Positions 29,269-46,391 are shown, numbered from the stretch's first letter. The stretch is 64,000 nt of DNA from Staphylococcus argenteus (GCF_000236925.1 NC_016941.1:1116001-1180000), one strand, 5' to 3'. Program-made: numbers and translations. The notes: generated by a model not told the origin, from the letters alone.

Positions 29269-29828
29269 GCCACTTGGCTTTAAAAGATTTATTTAGTGGA
29301 TTTTTTGTAATAGATGATGAAGAGGAAGTAGAAGTACCTGAAAAACAACAACAGGTAAATGAAGCGCCACCAAAAGAGCAGTCACAGCAAACAACAAAAC
29401 AAAACGCAATCAAATCAGTCCCTCAAAAATCTGCATCAAGATATACAACAACGTCAGAAGAAAGGAATTCTCGTATGCCTAATTATTCAAAAAATAATTC
29501 ACGTAATGTTGTAACTATGAACAATGCTACACCAAACAATGCATCTCAAGAAAGCTCAAAAATGTGTTTATTCGAACCACGTGTATTTTCAGACACACAA
29601 GATATTGCTGATGAACTTAAAAATCGTCGTGCAACACTTGTAAATCTACAACGCATTGATAAAGTGTCAGCGAAAAGAATTATTGACTTTTTAAGTGGTA
29701 CAGTATATGCGATTGGTGGAGATATCCAACGTGTAGGTACTGATATTTTCTTATGTACACCTGATAATGTGGAAGTAGCTGGAAGCATTACAGACCATAT
29801 TGAAAATATGGAACATTCATTCGACTAA
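29265..29828 (+). CDS. sepF: Cell division protein SepF
   Basis: Membrane-bound FtsZ partner that bundles and curves Z-filaments. The 187 residues start at GTG overlapping the ylmE stop. An N-terminal amphipathic membrane-binding helix ([11 protein letters not shown]) is followed by a long Gln/Ser/Asn linker (30-100) and the DUF552 core from about 103 ([18 protein letters not shown]) with the conserved GDIQRVG segment. Confidence 0.95.
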   Translation: MSHLALKDLFSGFFVIDDEEEVEVPEKQQQVNEAPPKEQSQQTTKQNAIKSVPQKSASRYTTTSEERNSRMPNYSKNNSRNVVTMNNATPNNASQESSKMCLFEPRVFSDTQDIADELKNRRATLVNLQRIDKVSAKRIIDFLSGTVYAIGGDIQRVGTDIFLCTPDNVEVAGSITDHIENMEHSFD

Positions 29829-29839
29829 GGAGTTAACAT

Positions 29840-30130
29840 ATGGATATTAATGTGCTAGCTACAATATTTAAATTTATCCTTTTTGTTGTCGAAATCTACT
29901 ATTTCGGCATGATTATTTATTTCTTTACATCTTGGGTTCCAAGTATTAGAGAAACAAAGGTTGGATATTTTTTAGCGAAGATATATGAGCCTTTTTTACA
30001 ACCATTTAGAAAAATAATTCCACCTATTGGAATTATCGATATATCATCAATCGCAGCAATTATCGTTTTAGTATTATTCCAAAGAGGATTACTACAAATT
30101 TTTAATTGGATTTTAATACAATTACAATAG
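29840..30130 (+). CDS. yggT: YggT-family membrane protein
   Basis: A 96-residue protein with two membrane helices (about 6-30 and 68-90) around a polar loop holding the family motif EPFLQPFRKIIPPIGIIDIS. YggT proteins are found in the ylm division-associated cluster of Gram-positives (YlmG) and implicated in envelope organisation. AAGGAG is 8 bases before the ATG. A terminator follows. Confidence 0.9.
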   Translation: MDINVLATIFKFILFVVEIYYFGMIIYFFTSWVPSIRETKVGYFLAKIYEPFLQPFRKIIPPIGIIDISSIAAIIVLVLFQRGLLQIFNWILIQLQ

Positions 30131-30142
30131 ATTATGCGAGAT

Positions 30143-30180
30143 AACGAGGCAAGGGTATTTCATACTTAAGCCTCGTTTTT
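30143..30180 (+). terminator. Terminator after yggT
   Basis: AACGAGGC and GCCTCGTT with a loop of 19 bases, then TTT. A moderate stem that may be read through into ylmH. Confidence 0.7.
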
Positions 30181-30240
30181 GATATGTGTTTTTGTAATAT
30201 TTAGTACAATTTACGATATTGAACAAATTTATTTAAGGTA

Positions 30241-31020
30241 GTGATTAACATAGATATTTATCAACACTTTAGACAGGAAGAATATGAGTTAATTGACTTA
30301 TTGACGGATAAATGTGCACAAGCAGAGCAACATTACGCGCCAGTTTTAACTCATTTTTTAGATCCAAGAGGTCAATACATATTAGAAGTAATATGTGGCA
30401 GCTATGATGATTTGAAAGTTTCATTTAATGGTGGTCCTTTTGCCGAAAGAAAAAGAGCGATTATTTCACCGAGTTATTTTGAACCGAAAGAAAGTGACTT
30501 TGAGTTATCATTAATTGAAATCAATTATCCTGAAAAATTTGTAACTTTAAAGCATCAACATATTTTAGGAACTTTGATGTCGTTAGGTATTGAACGTGAA
30601 CAAGTGGGAGATATTATTGTAGGTGAAGGCATTCAATTTGTTTTGACAAGTAGATTGGAATCATTTATTATGTTAGAATTACAACGTATTAAAGGCGCAT
30701 CAGTTAAACTTAATACTATTCCATTAACAGATATGATACAATCTAATGAGAATTGGAAAATTGAAAGTGCGACAGTTAGCTCTTTACGATTAGACGTTGT
30801 TATTAAAGAGATGATACGTAAATCACGTACGATTGCTAAACAGTTAATCGATAAAAAGCGTGTTAAAGTGAATCATACTATTGTAGATTCAGCAGATTTT
30901 CAATTACAAGCAAATGATTTAATATCCATCCAAGGGTTTGGTAGAGCACACATTACTGACTTAGGTGGTAAAACTAAAAAAGATAAAACGCACATTACCT
31001 ATAGAACATTATTCAAATAG
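30241..31020 (+). CDS. ylmH: S4-domain RNA-binding protein YlmH
   Basis: A 259-residue protein with a C-terminal S4 domain (about 180-245: SLRLDVVIKEMIRKSRTIAK) and an N-terminal domain typical of YlmH. B. subtilis YlmH has been linked to rescue of stalled 50S-nascent-chain-tRNA complexes, the same pathway as RqcH. The start is uncertain: GTG at 30241 has its AAGG only two bases upstream, while no ATG exists nearby; ATT at 30244 would be better spaced. Confidence 0.9.
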   Translation: MINIDIYQHFRQEEYELIDLLTDKCAQAEQHYAPVLTHFLDPRGQYILEVICGSYDDLKVSFNGGPFAERKRAIISPSYFEPKESDFELSLIEINYPEKFVTLKHQHILGTLMSLGIEREQVGDIIVGEGIQFVLTSRLESFIMLELQRIKGASVKLNTIPLTDMIQSNENWKIESATVSSLRLDVVIKEMIRKSRTIAKQLIDKKRVKVNHTIVDSADFQLQANDLISIQGFGRAHITDLGGKTKKDKTHITYRTLFK

Positions 31021-31043
31021 TAATGATTTAAGGAGGATAACAA

Positions 31044-31667
31044 ATGCCTTTTACACCAAATGAAATTAAGAATAAAGAGTTTACACGTGTAAAGAACGGT
31101 CTAGAGCCAACTGAAGTTGCTAACTTTTTAGAGCAACTAAGCACAGAAATTGAACGTCTTAAAGAAGATAAAAAACAACTTGAAAAAGTAGTCGAAGAGA
31201 GAGATACTAATATTAAGTCTTATCAAGAGGTGCATCAATCTGTAAGTGATGCTTTAGTGCAGGCTCAAAAAGCTGGCGAAGAAACAAAGCAAGCTGCAGA
31301 AAAACAAGCTGAAGCAATTATTGCTAGAGCACAAACTCAAGCTGATCAAATGGTTGGAGATGCTGTTGAAAAAGCACGTCGTTTAGCTTTCCAAACTGAA
31401 GATATGAAACGCCAGTCTAAAGTATTTAGATCACGTTTCCGTATGCTAGTAGAAGCACAATTAGACTTATTAAAGAATGAAGACTGGGATTATTTATTGA
31501 ATTATGATTTAGATGCAGAACAAGTGACACTTGAAAACATCCATCATTTACATGAAAATGATTTGAAACCGGATGAAGCGGCAGCAGCAAATGCACAAAA
31601 TAGTGAAACAAGTTCTTCAGAAAATAATTCACTAGCAAATACGAATGATTCAGAATCAACAAAATAA
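31044..31667 (+). CDS. divIVA: Cell division initiation protein DivIVA
   Basis: A coiled-coil scaffold that recognises negatively curved membrane at poles and septa. The 207 residues begin with the membrane-binding DivIVA domain (FTPNEIKNKEFTRVKNGLEP; the Phe/Arg tip), then coiled coils at about 30-130 and a polar Ser/Asn/Glu-rich tail. AAGGAGG precedes the ATG. It ends the division cluster; a T-box leader follows at once. Confidence 0.96.
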   Translation: MPFTPNEIKNKEFTRVKNGLEPTEVANFLEQLSTEIERLKEDKKQLEKVVEERDTNIKSYQEVHQSVSDALVQAQKAGEETKQAAEKQAEAIIARAQTQADQMVGDAVEKARRLAFQTEDMKRQSKVFRSRFRMLVEAQLDLLKNEDWDYLLNYDLDAEQVTLENIHHLHENDLKPDEAAAANAQNSETSSSENNSLANTNDSESTK

Positions 31668-31677
31668 TAATTAACTA

Positions 31678-31875
31678 AAGACAGACACGTAATATACATT
31701 TAACTTTTCACAGCGAATTAGGTAACGGTGAGAGCCTAGTAAAAGCATGTATGTTATATCACTGACTTTTTAATATTTAAATATTGTAATGAGAGAACTC
31801 TAAGTTGAGTTAATAAGGGTGGTACCGCGAGACAATCGTCCCTTTTAATTTAACTTAGAGTTTTTTAATTTTTTA
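31678..31875 (+). promoter_or_regulatory. T-box riboswitch controlling ileS (tRNA-Ile sensor)
   Basis: The T-box core AGGGTGGTACCGCG lies at 31816-31829. The terminator arms AACTCTAAGTT (31796-31806) and AACTTAGAGTT (31852-31862) end in T6. Stem I contains ATACAT/ATGTAT with ATC at 31758-31760 as the likely isoleucine specifier, matching the gene below. Uncharged tRNA-Ile should stabilise the antiterminator. Confidence 0.95.
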
Positions 31876-31888
31876 AGGAGTGAACAAA

Positions 31889-34639
31889 ATGGATTACAAA
31901 GAAACGTTATTAATGCCTAAAACAGATTTCCCAATGCGAGGTGGTTTACCTAATAAAGAACCACAAATCCAAGAAAAATGGGATGCAGAAGATCAATACC
32001 ACAAAGCGTTAGAAAAAAATAAAGGTAATGAAACATTTATTTTACATGATGGACCTCCATACGCGAATGGTAACTTGCATATGGGACATGCCTTGAACAA
32101 AATTTTAAAAGACTTTATTGTACGTTACAAAACTATGCAAGGATTTTACGCGCCTTATGTGCCAGGTTGGGATACACATGGTTTACCAATTGAACAAGCT
32201 TTAACGAAAAAGGGTGTTGACCGCAAAAAGATGTCAACAGCTGAGTTCCGTGAAAAATGTAAGGAGTTTGCTTTAGAGCAAATTGAATTACAGAAAAAAG
32301 ACTTCAGACGTTTAGGTGTTCGTGGTGACTTTAATGATCCATATATTACATTAAAGCCTGAATATGAAGCTGCACAAATTCGTATTTTCGGTGAGATGGC
32401 TGATAAAGGCTTAATTTATAAAGGTAAAAAGCCAGTATACTGGTCTCCATCTAGTGAGTCTTCATTAGCAGAAGCTGAAATTGAATATCATGATAAACGC
32501 TCTGCATCAATCTATGTTGCGTTTGATGTAAAAGATGACAAAGGTATCGTTGACTCAGATGCTAAATTCATTATTTGGACGACAACACCTTGGACTATTC
32601 CATCAAATGTTGCTATCACTGTACATCCGGAATTAAAATACGGTCAATATAATGTTGATGGTCAAAAATACATCGTTGCAGAAGCATTGTCTGATGCCGT
32701 AGCAGAAGCGTTAGGCTGGGATAAAGATTCAATCAAATTAGAGAAAGAATTTTCAGGAAAAGAATTAGAGTATGTTGTAGCACAACATCCATTCTTAGAT
32801 AGAGAATCATTAGTAATTAATGGTGAACATGTTACTACAGATGCCGGTACAGGTTGTGTACACACAGCACCAGGACACGGGGAAGATGACTATATTGTAG
32901 GTCAAAAATATGAATTGCCTGTTATTAGTCCAATTGATGATAAAGGTGTCTTCACTGAAGAAGGTGGCCAATTTGAAGGTATGTTTTATGATAAAGCAAA
33001 TAAAGCCGTTACGGATTTATTAACTGAAAAAGGTGCTTTATTAAAATTAGACTTTATTACACATAGCTACCCTCATGACTGGAGAACGAAAAAGCCGGTT
33101 ATTTTCCGTGCAACACCACAATGGTTTGCATCAATTAGTAAAGTTAGAAAAGATATTTTAGATGCAATCGAAAGCACAAACTTCAAAGTAAATTGGGGTA
33201 AAACACGTATTTATAATATGGTACGTGACCGTGGTGAATGGGTGATTTCACGTCAACGTGTTTGGGGCGTACCTTTACCAGTATTCTATGCTGAAAATGG
33301 CGATATTATCATGACAAAAGAAACAGTGAATCATGTAGCTGATTTGTTTGCTGAACACGGTTCAAATATTTGGTTTGAAAGAGAAGCGAAAGACTTGCTA
33401 CCTGAAGGGTTTACACATCCTGGTAGTCCTAATGGTACGTTTACAAAAGAAACAGATATTATGGATGTTTGGTTCGATTCAGGCTCATCACATCGTGGTG
33501 TATTAGAAACGAGACCTGAATTAAGATTCCCGGCAGATATGTATCTTGAAGGTAGTGACCAATATCGTGGTTGGTTTAACTCATCAATTACAACTGCTGT
33601 TGCTACGAGAGGCGTTTCTCCTTATAAATTCTTGCTTTCACATGGGTTTGTTATGGATGGAGAAGGTAAGAAAATGAGTAAATCTTTAGGAAATGTTATT
33701 GTTCCTGACCAAGTCGTTAAACAAAAAGGTGCAGATATTGCCAGACTTTGGGTAAGTAGTACTGACTATTTAGCTGACGTTAGAATTTCTGATGATATTT
33801 TAAAACAAACATCTGATGTTTATCGTAAAATAAGAAATACACTAAGATTTATGTTAGGTAATATCAATGATTTCAACCCTGAAACTGATAGTGTTCCAGA
33901 GTCTGAATTATTAGAAGTTGATCGCTACTTGTTAAATCGTTTACGCGAGTTCACTGCAAGTACGATTAACAACTATGAAAACTTTGACTATTTAAACATT
34001 TATCAAGAAGTACAAAACTTCATCAATGTTGAGTTAAGTAACTTCTACTTAGATTATGGTAAAGATATTTTATATATCGAACAACGAGATTCTCACATTC
34101 GTCGTAGTATGCAAACTGTGTTATACCAAATTTTAGTAGATATGACGAAGTTGTTGGCACCTATTTTAGTGCATACAGCTGAAGAAGTTTGGTCACATAC
34201 ACCGCATGTAAAAGAAGAAAGTGTCCACTTAGCTGACATGCCTAAAGTTGTCGAAGTTGATCAAGCGTTATTAGATAAATGGCGTACATTTATGAATTTA
34301 CGTGATGATGTAAACCGTGCGTTAGAAACTGCACGTAATGAAAAAGTTATTGGTAAATCATTAGAAGCTAAAGTTACGATTGCAAGCAACGATAAATTTA
34401 ATGCATCAGAATTCTTAACTTCATTTGATGCATTACATCAATTATTTATCGTGTCACAAGTCAAAGTTGTTGATAAGTTAGATCAAGCAACAAACTACGA
34501 GCATGGCGACATTGTTATTGAACATGCAGATGGTGAAAAATGTGAAAGATGTTGGAACTATTCAGAGGACCTTGGTGCTGTTGGAGAATTAACGCATCTA
34601 TGTCCACGTTGTCAAGAAGTAGTAAAGTCACTTGTATAA
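31889..34639 (+). CDS. ileS: Isoleucyl-tRNA synthetase
   Basis: Class I synthetase charging tRNA-Ile. The 916 residues start at the ATG 8 bases after AAGGAG; an in-frame GTG three codons earlier is inside that site. Seen are HMGH at 64-67 (HIGH motif), the editing domain near 200-390, KMSKS at 595-599 and a C-terminal zinc knuckle (CERCWNY and CPRC). Val588, the residue changed in low-level mupirocin resistance, is wild type. Expression is set by the T-box leader. Confidence 0.98.
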   Translation: MDYKETLLMPKTDFPMRGGLPNKEPQIQEKWDAEDQYHKALEKNKGNETFILHDGPPYANGNLHMGHALNKILKDFIVRYKTMQGFYAPYVPGWDTHGLPIEQALTKKGVDRKKMSTAEFREKCKEFALEQIELQKKDFRRLGVRGDFNDPYITLKPEYEAAQIRIFGEMADKGLIYKGKKPVYWSPSSESSLAEAEIEYHDKRSASIYVAFDVKDDKGIVDSDAKFIIWTTTPWTIPSNVAITVHPELKYGQYNVDGQKYIVAEALSDAVAEALGWDKDSIKLEKEFSGKELEYVVAQHPFLDRESLVINGEHVTTDAGTGCVHTAPGHGEDDYIVGQKYELPVISPIDDKGVFTEEGGQFEGMFYDKANKAVTDLLTEKGALLKLDFITHSYPHDWRTKKPVIFRATPQWFASISKVRKDILDAIESTNFKVNWGKTRIYNMVRDRGEWVISRQRVWGVPLPVFYAENGDIIMTKETVNHVADLFAEHGSNIWFEREAKDLLPEGFTHPGSPNGTFTKETDIMDVWFDSGSSHRGVLETRPELRFPADMYLEGSDQYRGWFNSSITTAVATRGVSPYKFLLSHGFVMDGEGKKMSKSLGNVIVPDQVVKQKGADIARLWVSSTDYLADVRISDDILKQTSDVYRKIRNTLRFMLGNINDFNPETDSVPESELLEVDRYLLNRLREFTASTINNYENFDYLNIYQEVQNFINVELSNFYLDYGKDILYIEQRDSHIRRSMQTVLYQILVDMTKLLAPILVHTAEEVWSHTPHVKEESVHLADMPKVVEVDQALLDKWRTFMNLRDDVNRALETARNEKVIGKSLEAKVTIASNDKFNASEFLTSFDALHQLFIVSQVKVVDKLDQATNYEHGDIVIEHADGEKCERCWNYSEDLGAVGELTHLCPRCQEVVKSLV

Positions 34640-34678
34640 ATTAAAATGACTGATTAATTCGTTAGCATAATATAAATT

Positions 34679-34735
34679 AAAACTCTCTTCATTAATATGT
34701 TGCAGTTTTTGTTGACATGTTGAAGAGAGTTTTTT
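34679..34735 (+). terminator. Terminator of ileS
   Basis: AACTCTCTTCA and TGAAGAGAGTT pair, followed by TTTT. Confidence 0.9.
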
Positions 34736-34919
34736 GATTGCATTCAAATTTATATAATATTGCTTAGTCGCATTTTAATAGAATATCAAGCTATCAGAGT
34801 AGAGATATATTGAATTGCGTCGATTTAAAATGCTTAATGGTTGCTATTCGTATCTTTGTTAGCGATAATATTTTAAATATAAGGCATTAAAAAGATTGAT
34901 TTTGATAGGAGAAAGTATA

Positions 34920-35717
34920 ATGTATCATAACTATAATGCGCACTTTGTAAATGGCATTACTTTAAATGTTAAAGACAAAAAAGAACTAAAACCATTTTAT
35001 GAAGATGTACTCGGATTGAATATTATCAATGAAACATTGACGTCGATACAATATGAAGTTGGGCAATCCAATCATGTGATAACATTAGTTGAAGTGCAAG
35101 ATGGACGTGAACCTTTAATGTCAGAAGCTGGTTTATTTCATATAGCAATTAAACTTCCTAAAATTGGCGACTTAGCCGATTTATTAATACATTTAAGCGA
35201 ATATGATATTTCGGTTAATGGGGGAATTCAACCTGCTTCGTTATCATTATTCTTCGAAGACCCTGAAGGAAATGGTTTTAAATTTTACGTGGATAAAGAT
35301 GAGGAACAATGGATTAGGGAAAATGAGTTGGTAAAAGTAGACATTAGACCGCTAAATGTTCCGAGGTTAGTTAGTCACGCTACAAAATCATTATGGCTAG
35401 GAATTCCTGATGAGGCAATTATTGGAGCATTACATATAAAAACAATCCACATTACAGAAGTTAAAGATTATTATCTCAATTATTTTGGTTTGAAAGAATC
35501 AGCAATTATGGATGATTATTCGTTATTTTTAGCATCTAATGGATATTATCAACATTTAGCTATGAACGATTGGGTCTCTGCAACTAAACGTATTGAAAAT
35601 TTTGATACATATGGTTTAGCAATCGTAGATTTTCATTACCCAGAAACAACACATTTAAATTTGCAAGGTCCAGATGGCATTTACTATCGTTTTAATCAAA
35701 TAGAAGTCATCGATTAG
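34920..35717 (+). CDS. VOC-family (glyoxalase/extradiol dioxygenase) protein
   Basis: A 265-residue protein made of two vicinal-oxygen-chelate modules (about 5-135 and 165-262), like CatE-type 2,3-dioxygenases and ring-cleaving relatives. Metal-ligand candidates are His in NAHFVNG and LFHIAIKLP of the first module, and HIKTIHIT and GIYYRF of the second. The start uses the ATG 9 bases after AGGAG. It stands alone between two terminators. Substrate unknown. Confidence 0.8.
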   Translation: MYHNYNAHFVNGITLNVKDKKELKPFYEDVLGLNIINETLTSIQYEVGQSNHVITLVEVQDGREPLMSEAGLFHIAIKLPKIGDLADLLIHLSEYDISVNGGIQPASLSLFFEDPEGNGFKFYVDKDEEQWIRENELVKVDIRPLNVPRLVSHATKSLWLGIPDEAIIGALHIKTIHITEVKDYYLNYFGLKESAIMDDYSLFLASNGYYQHLAMNDWVSATKRIENFDTYGLAIVDFHYPETTHLNLQGPDGIYYRFNQIEVID

Positions 35718-36031
35718 TGAATGCAGTTATAAATAGACTAACTGTTTATTAAAGTTAAAAATGAGATGTATCATTGTAATAAAGAAGTCACAGTGAATTT
35801 TATTTTATTGAGATAGAATTCACTGTTTTTATTGAATTTTTAATTAGTGATTTAAAAATATTTATCAAATCAAGACACATATCTACTGAAATTGAACGAT
35901 TATAAATTTATAGATTTATGAGAATTGAATTGATATCATTTTTTTATTGTAATATGCTTACTTTTTTTATTAGCATGTGTAGGCTATAATATAAAGAGTT
36001 GTCTTATGGACGATTGATTGGAGGAACGAGA
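35718..36031. other. Intergenic region upstream of lspA
   Basis: Contains the terminator at 35790 and a TATAAT at 35985, a candidate lspA -10 box whose -35 is not clear. No small gene seen. Confidence 0.5.
35790..35831 (+). terminator. Terminator of the VOC gene
   Basis: ACAGTGAATT and AATTCACTGT, followed by TTTTTATT. Confidence 0.85.
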
Positions 36032-36523
36032 ATGAACAAAAAATATTTTATTGGCACTTCCATTTTAATAGCATTATTTGTCATAATATTTGACCAAGTT
36101 ACCAAGTATATTGTTGCTACAAGTATGAAAATAGGAGATTCATTTGAAGTTATACCGAATTTTTTAAATATTACATCACATCGAAATAATGGTGCGGCAT
36201 GGGGAATATTGAGTGGTAAAATGATGTTTTTCTACATTATTACTATTATTATTTTAATCGCGCTAGTATATTTTTATATCAAAGATGCTCAATATCATTT
36301 GTTTATGCAAATTGCAATTAGTTTACTTTTTGCTGGTGCATTAGGGAATTTTATCGATAGAGTATTAACAGGTGAAGTTGTAGACTTTATAGATACAAAT
36401 ATTTTTGGTTATGATTTTCCAATTTTTAATATCGCTGATTCTAGTTTGACGATAGGTGTTGTATTAATAATTATTGCACTACTAAAAGATACTTCCAATA
36501 AAAAGGAGAAGGAGGTTAAATAA
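36032..36523 (+). CDS. lspA: Lipoprotein signal peptidase (signal peptidase II)
   Basis: Membrane aspartyl protease that removes prolipoprotein signal peptides after diacylglyceryl transfer; target of globomycin. The 163 residues form four membrane helices. Catalytic Asp118 (VVDF) and Asp136 (NIADSS), with conserved NNGAAWG at 52-58, are present. The start uses the ATG 8 bases after GGAGG. Its stop shares one base with the rluD ATG. Confidence 0.97.
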   Translation: MNKKYFIGTSILIALFVIIFDQVTKYIVATSMKIGDSFEVIPNFLNITSHRNNGAAWGILSGKMMFFYIITIIILIALVYFYIKDAQYHLFMQIAISLLFAGALGNFIDRVLTGEVVDFIDTNIFGYDFPIFNIADSSLTIGVVLIIIALLKDTSNKKEKEVK

Positions 36524-37440
36524 TGGAAACATTTGAATTTAACATTACAGAAAAAGAACAGACTGGTATGCGTATTGATAAACTATTACCGGAATTAAAT
36601 AGTGATTGGTCACGTAATCAAATACAAGACTGGATTAAAGCAGGGTTAGTTGTAGCTAATGATAAAGTTGTAAAATCTAATTATAAAGTAAAGCTAAATG
36701 ATCGAATTGTTGTCACTGAAAAAGAAATTGTAGAAGCTGACATTCTGCCTGAAAATTTAAATTTAGATATTTATTATGAAGATGATGACGTTGCTGTAGT
36801 TTATAAACCAAAAGGTATGGTAGTTCACCCATCACCGGGTCATTATACTAATACTTTAGTAAATGGTTTAATGTACCAAATTAAAAACTTATCTGGCATC
36901 AATGGTGAGATACGTCCAGGTATTGTACACCGTATTGATATGGATACTTCAGGTTTATTGATGGTTGCTAAAAATGACATTGCACATCGTGGTCTAGTAG
37001 AGCAATTAATGGACAAATCGGTTAAAAGAAAATATATTGCTTTAGTTCATGGTAATATTCCGCATGATTACGGAACAATCGATGCGCCAATTGGTAGAAA
37101 TAAAAATGACCGTCAATCAATGGCAGTTGTTGATGATGGTAAAGAAGCAGTGACGCATTTTAACGTGTTAGAGCATTTTAAAGATTATACTTTAGTTGAA
37201 TGTCAACTTGAAACCGGACGTACACACCAAATCCGTGTTCATATGAAATATATTGGATTCCCTTTAGTAGGTGATCCAAAGTACGGTCCGAAGAAGACTT
37301 TAGATATTGGCGGACAAGCATTACATGCTGGACTGATTGGATTTACACATCCTGTAACAGGAGAATATATTGAAAAGCAAGCTGATTTGCCACAAGATTT
37401 TGAAGATTTATTAGAGACAATACGAAAAAGAGATGCATAA
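36523..37440 (+). CDS. rluD: RluD-type 23S rRNA pseudouridine synthase
   Basis: A 305-residue pseudouridine synthase with an N-terminal S4 domain (about 15-70) and a catalytic domain. The catalytic aspartate is Asp139 in HRIDMDTSG, and the GRTHQIRVHM motif is near 229. The ATG overlaps the lspA stop by one base (TAATG), so it is translationally coupled. Target sites are probably large-subunit uridines as for RluD; the exact positions are not shown. Confidence 0.92.
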   Translation: METFEFNITEKEQTGMRIDKLLPELNSDWSRNQIQDWIKAGLVVANDKVVKSNYKVKLNDRIVVTEKEIVEADILPENLNLDIYYEDDDVAVVYKPKGMVVHPSPGHYTNTLVNGLMYQIKNLSGINGEIRPGIVHRIDMDTSGLLMVAKNDIAHRGLVEQLMDKSVKRKYIALVHGNIPHDYGTIDAPIGRNKNDRQSMAVVDDGKEAVTHFNVLEHFKDYTLVECQLETGRTHQIRVHMKYIGFPLVGDPKYGPKKTLDIGGQALHAGLIGFTHPVTGEYIEKQADLPQDFEDLLETIRKRDA

Positions 37441-37849
37441 TTTTAAAGTTTAATAATAACTATAACTATATTATGTAAACCTTAAAAGTTAGTTAATTTT
37501 TCTCTTTCAAAATGAAATGAGTGTCTCTTATTTGAAAAATTTATAGCGATTAACATTTTACGTATTTCAGGTTAATTTTTTAATATAGATTGACAAAATA
37601 GCTAATTAGTATTATTCTTATAACAGTTTAAGTACAGCATAAATGAGTCTTTAAATGAGCGTCCAGAGAGACGTCAAAGACATGATATAAATAGATATAT
37701 ACTGAAATGAACATTACCACCTATAAATCAATAAGCGATTTAATGCAATTTGAGCGTATTATTAAAAGTTAGGTGATTGTATATACTAAACCTCATGTCG
37801 ATTTAAAGACGTGAGGTTTTTTGTTTCTAAATTTTGAAAGGGTGAGAAT
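37441..37849 (+). promoter_or_regulatory. pyr operon promoter region and PyrR attenuator 1
   Basis: A promoter TTGACA-N17-TATTCT lies at 37590-37618. The leader carries a PyrR-binding hairpin with loop CCAGAGAG (GCGT-loop-ACGT, 37659-37674), matching the known UCCAGAGAGGCU-type site, and the terminator ACCTCATGTC/GACGTGAGGT plus T-run (37790-37822). With UMP/UTP, PyrR binding should favour termination before pyrR. The first 150 bases hold nothing evident. Confidence 0.9.
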
Positions 37850-38377
37850 ATGTCTGAGCGTATCATTATGGATGATGCAGCAATACAACGTACAGTAACG
37901 AGAATCGCTCATGAAATTTTGGAGTATAACAAAGGTACTGACAATTTAATTCTTTTGGGTATTAAAACGAGAGGTGAATATTTAGCGAATCGTATACAAG
38001 ATAAAATTCACCAAATCGAACAACAACGTATACCTACTGGCACAATTGATATTACATATTTTAGAGATGATATTGAGCATATGTCATCACAAACGTCAAA
38101 AGATGCAATTGAAATCGATACTGACATTACAAATAAAGTTGTCATAATCATTGATGATGTACTTTATACTGGTCGTACGGTTCGCGCTTCACTAGACGCT
38201 ATTTTATTAAACGCTAGACCAATTAAAATTGGATTAGCCGCATTGGTTGATCGAGGACATCGAGAATTACCAATTCGAGCAGATTTTGTTGGTAAAAATA
38301 TACCTACTTCTAAAGAGGAAACGGTAAGTGTCTATTTAGAAGAAATGGATCAAAGAAATGCAGTTATAATTAAATAA
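37850..38377 (+). CDS. pyrR: Bifunctional PyrR: pyr attenuation regulator and uracil phosphoribosyltransferase
   Basis: UMP-sensing RNA-binding protein that promotes termination in pyr leaders, with weak uracil phosphoribosyltransferase activity. The 175 residues have the phosphoribosyltransferase fold and the PRPP loop [17 protein letters not shown] near 100-116. AAAGGGTG precedes the ATG. It sits first in the operon between two attenuators that it presumably controls. Confidence 0.97.
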   Translation: MSERIIMDDAAIQRTVTRIAHEILEYNKGTDNLILLGIKTRGEYLANRIQDKIHQIEQQRIPTGTIDITYFRDDIEHMSSQTSKDAIEIDTDITNKVVIIIDDVLYTGRTVRASLDAILLNARPIKIGLAALVDRGHRELPIRADFVGKNIPTSKEETVSVYLEEMDQRNAVIIK

Positions 38378-38571
38378 TAACCCCTTTTAATTCAGTACGA
38401 GAGACTGAGAAAGGTGAGGGATAAAAAAGAAAGTAAGCTTTGTAATGCTTATTTATCAAGTATACCCTCATATATGACAACTACAAGACGACTTTCATAT
38501 GAATGTGCGACTTGTAGAAAATTGTCACACTTTTCGTCTCTTTACATAATACTGATGTAAAGAGATTTTTT
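38378..38571 (+). promoter_or_regulatory. PyrR attenuator 2, between pyrR and pyrP
   Basis: CAGT-ACGAGAG-ACTG (38393-38407) resembles the PyrR hairpin with an altered loop. The terminator TCTCTTTACAT/ATGTAAAGAGA plus T-run lies at 38537-38571. A long potential antiterminator lies between. Confidence 0.8.
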
Positions 38572-38593
38572 ATTATCGGAGGAAATGAATATC

Positions 38594-39901
38594 ATGCAAA
38601 ATGAAGAAATGTTTGAACGAACAGTAAAGCCTGTACTTGATGTAAATGAAAAACCACAACCGGCACAATGGGCATTTTTAAGCTTACAACATTTGTTTGC
38701 AATGTTTGGTGCAACGGTGCTAGTACCATTCTTAACAGGACTACCAATATCTGCAGCATTATTAGCTTCGGGAATCGGTACATTACTTTATATCTTAATA
38801 ACGAAAGCGCAAATACCGGCATATCTTGGATCGAGCTTTGCATTTATTACACCGATTATCACAGGCTTAAGTACTCATAGCTTAGGTGATATGCTAGTGG
38901 CATTATTTATGAGTGGTGTTATGTACGTAATTATCGGCGTTTTAATCAAATTAAGTGGAACAGCTTGGTTAATGAAACTATTACCACCAGTTGTAGTTGG
39001 TCCAGTTATTATGGTTATTGGTTTGAGTTTAGCGCCAACAGCTGTAAATATGGCAATGTACGAAAATCCAGGTGATATGAAAGGCTATAACATAAGCTTC
39101 TTAGTTGTTGCAATGGTTACATTACTAGTAACGATAGTAGTACAAGGATTTTTCAAAGGATTCTTATCATTAATACCAGTACTTGTAGGTATCATCGTCG
39201 GATATGTGGTAGCGATTTTTATGGGGATAGTTAAATTTGATGCTGTCATGTCAGCAAAATGGTTAGATTTCCCTCATATTTATCTGCCATTTAAAGACTA
39301 TGTACCATCATTCCATTTAGGTCTTGTACTAGTTATGATTCCAATCGTTTTCGTAACGGTAAGTGAGCATATCGGTCATCAGATGGTTCTAAATAAAATA
39401 GTAGGTAGAAACTTTTTTGAAAAGCCAGGCCTTGATAAATCAATTATTGGTGACGGTGTATCTACTATGTTCGCAAGTATCATTGGTGGACCGCCGAGTA
39501 CAACATACGGTGAAAACATCGGTGTTTTAGCAATTACAAGAATCTACAGTATTTATGTTATCGGTGGTGCCGCAGTAATAGCAATTATCTTGGCATTCAT
39601 TGGTAAATTTACAGCACTAATATCTTCAATACCAACGCCAGTCATGGGTGGTGTGTCGATTCTACTTTTCGGAATTATTGCAGCAAGTGGTTTAAGAATG
39701 CTAGTTGAAAGTAAGGTAGACTTCGCTAATAACCGTAACTTAGTAATAGCTTCTGTAGTCTTAGTCGTAGGTATTGGAAACTTAGTATTCAACTTGAAAG
39801 AAATTGGTATCAATCTTCAAATCGAAGGAATGGCATTAGCAGCACTTACAGGAATTATTTTGAACTTAATCTTACCTAAAGAGAAAAAGCAAAACAATTA
39901 A
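38594..39901 (+). CDS. pyrP: Uracil permease
   Basis: A nucleobase:cation symporter (NCS2/uracil family) importing uracil. The 435 residues start at the ATG 11 bases after GGAGG; an earlier in-frame ATG is only two bases from it. About 14 membrane segments are present, with family motifs FGATVLVPFLTGLP near 36, YLGSSFAFI near 80 and GGPPSTTYGENIG near 297. In the pyr operon after the second attenuator; often called uraA. Confidence 0.95.
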   Translation: MQNEEMFERTVKPVLDVNEKPQPAQWAFLSLQHLFAMFGATVLVPFLTGLPISAALLASGIGTLLYILITKAQIPAYLGSSFAFITPIITGLSTHSLGDMLVALFMSGVMYVIIGVLIKLSGTAWLMKLLPPVVVGPVIMVIGLSLAPTAVNMAMYENPGDMKGYNISFLVVAMVTLLVTIVVQGFFKGFLSLIPVLVGIIVGYVVAIFMGIVKFDAVMSAKWLDFPHIYLPFKDYVPSFHLGLVLVMIPIVFVTVSEHIGHQMVLNKIVGRNFFEKPGLDKSIIGDGVSTMFASIIGGPPSTTYGENIGVLAITRIYSIYVIGGAAVIAIILAFIGKFTALISSIPTPVMGGVSILLFGIIAASGLRMLVESKVDFANNRNLVIASVVLVVGIGNLVFNLKEIGINLQIEGMALAALTGIILNLILPKEKKQNN

Positions 39902-39915
39902 GGTTTACAAACTAA

Positions 39916-40812
<897 letters not shown>

Positions 40813-40825
40813 GGGGACGAAAATA

Positions 40826-46368
<5,543 letters not shown>

Positions 46369-46391
46369 AAATGTTATGACTGAAATGATGG

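Noticed and set aside
33650..33652. Mupirocin-resistance change in ileS
   Set aside because: The codon for residue 588 is GTT (Val), the susceptible form.
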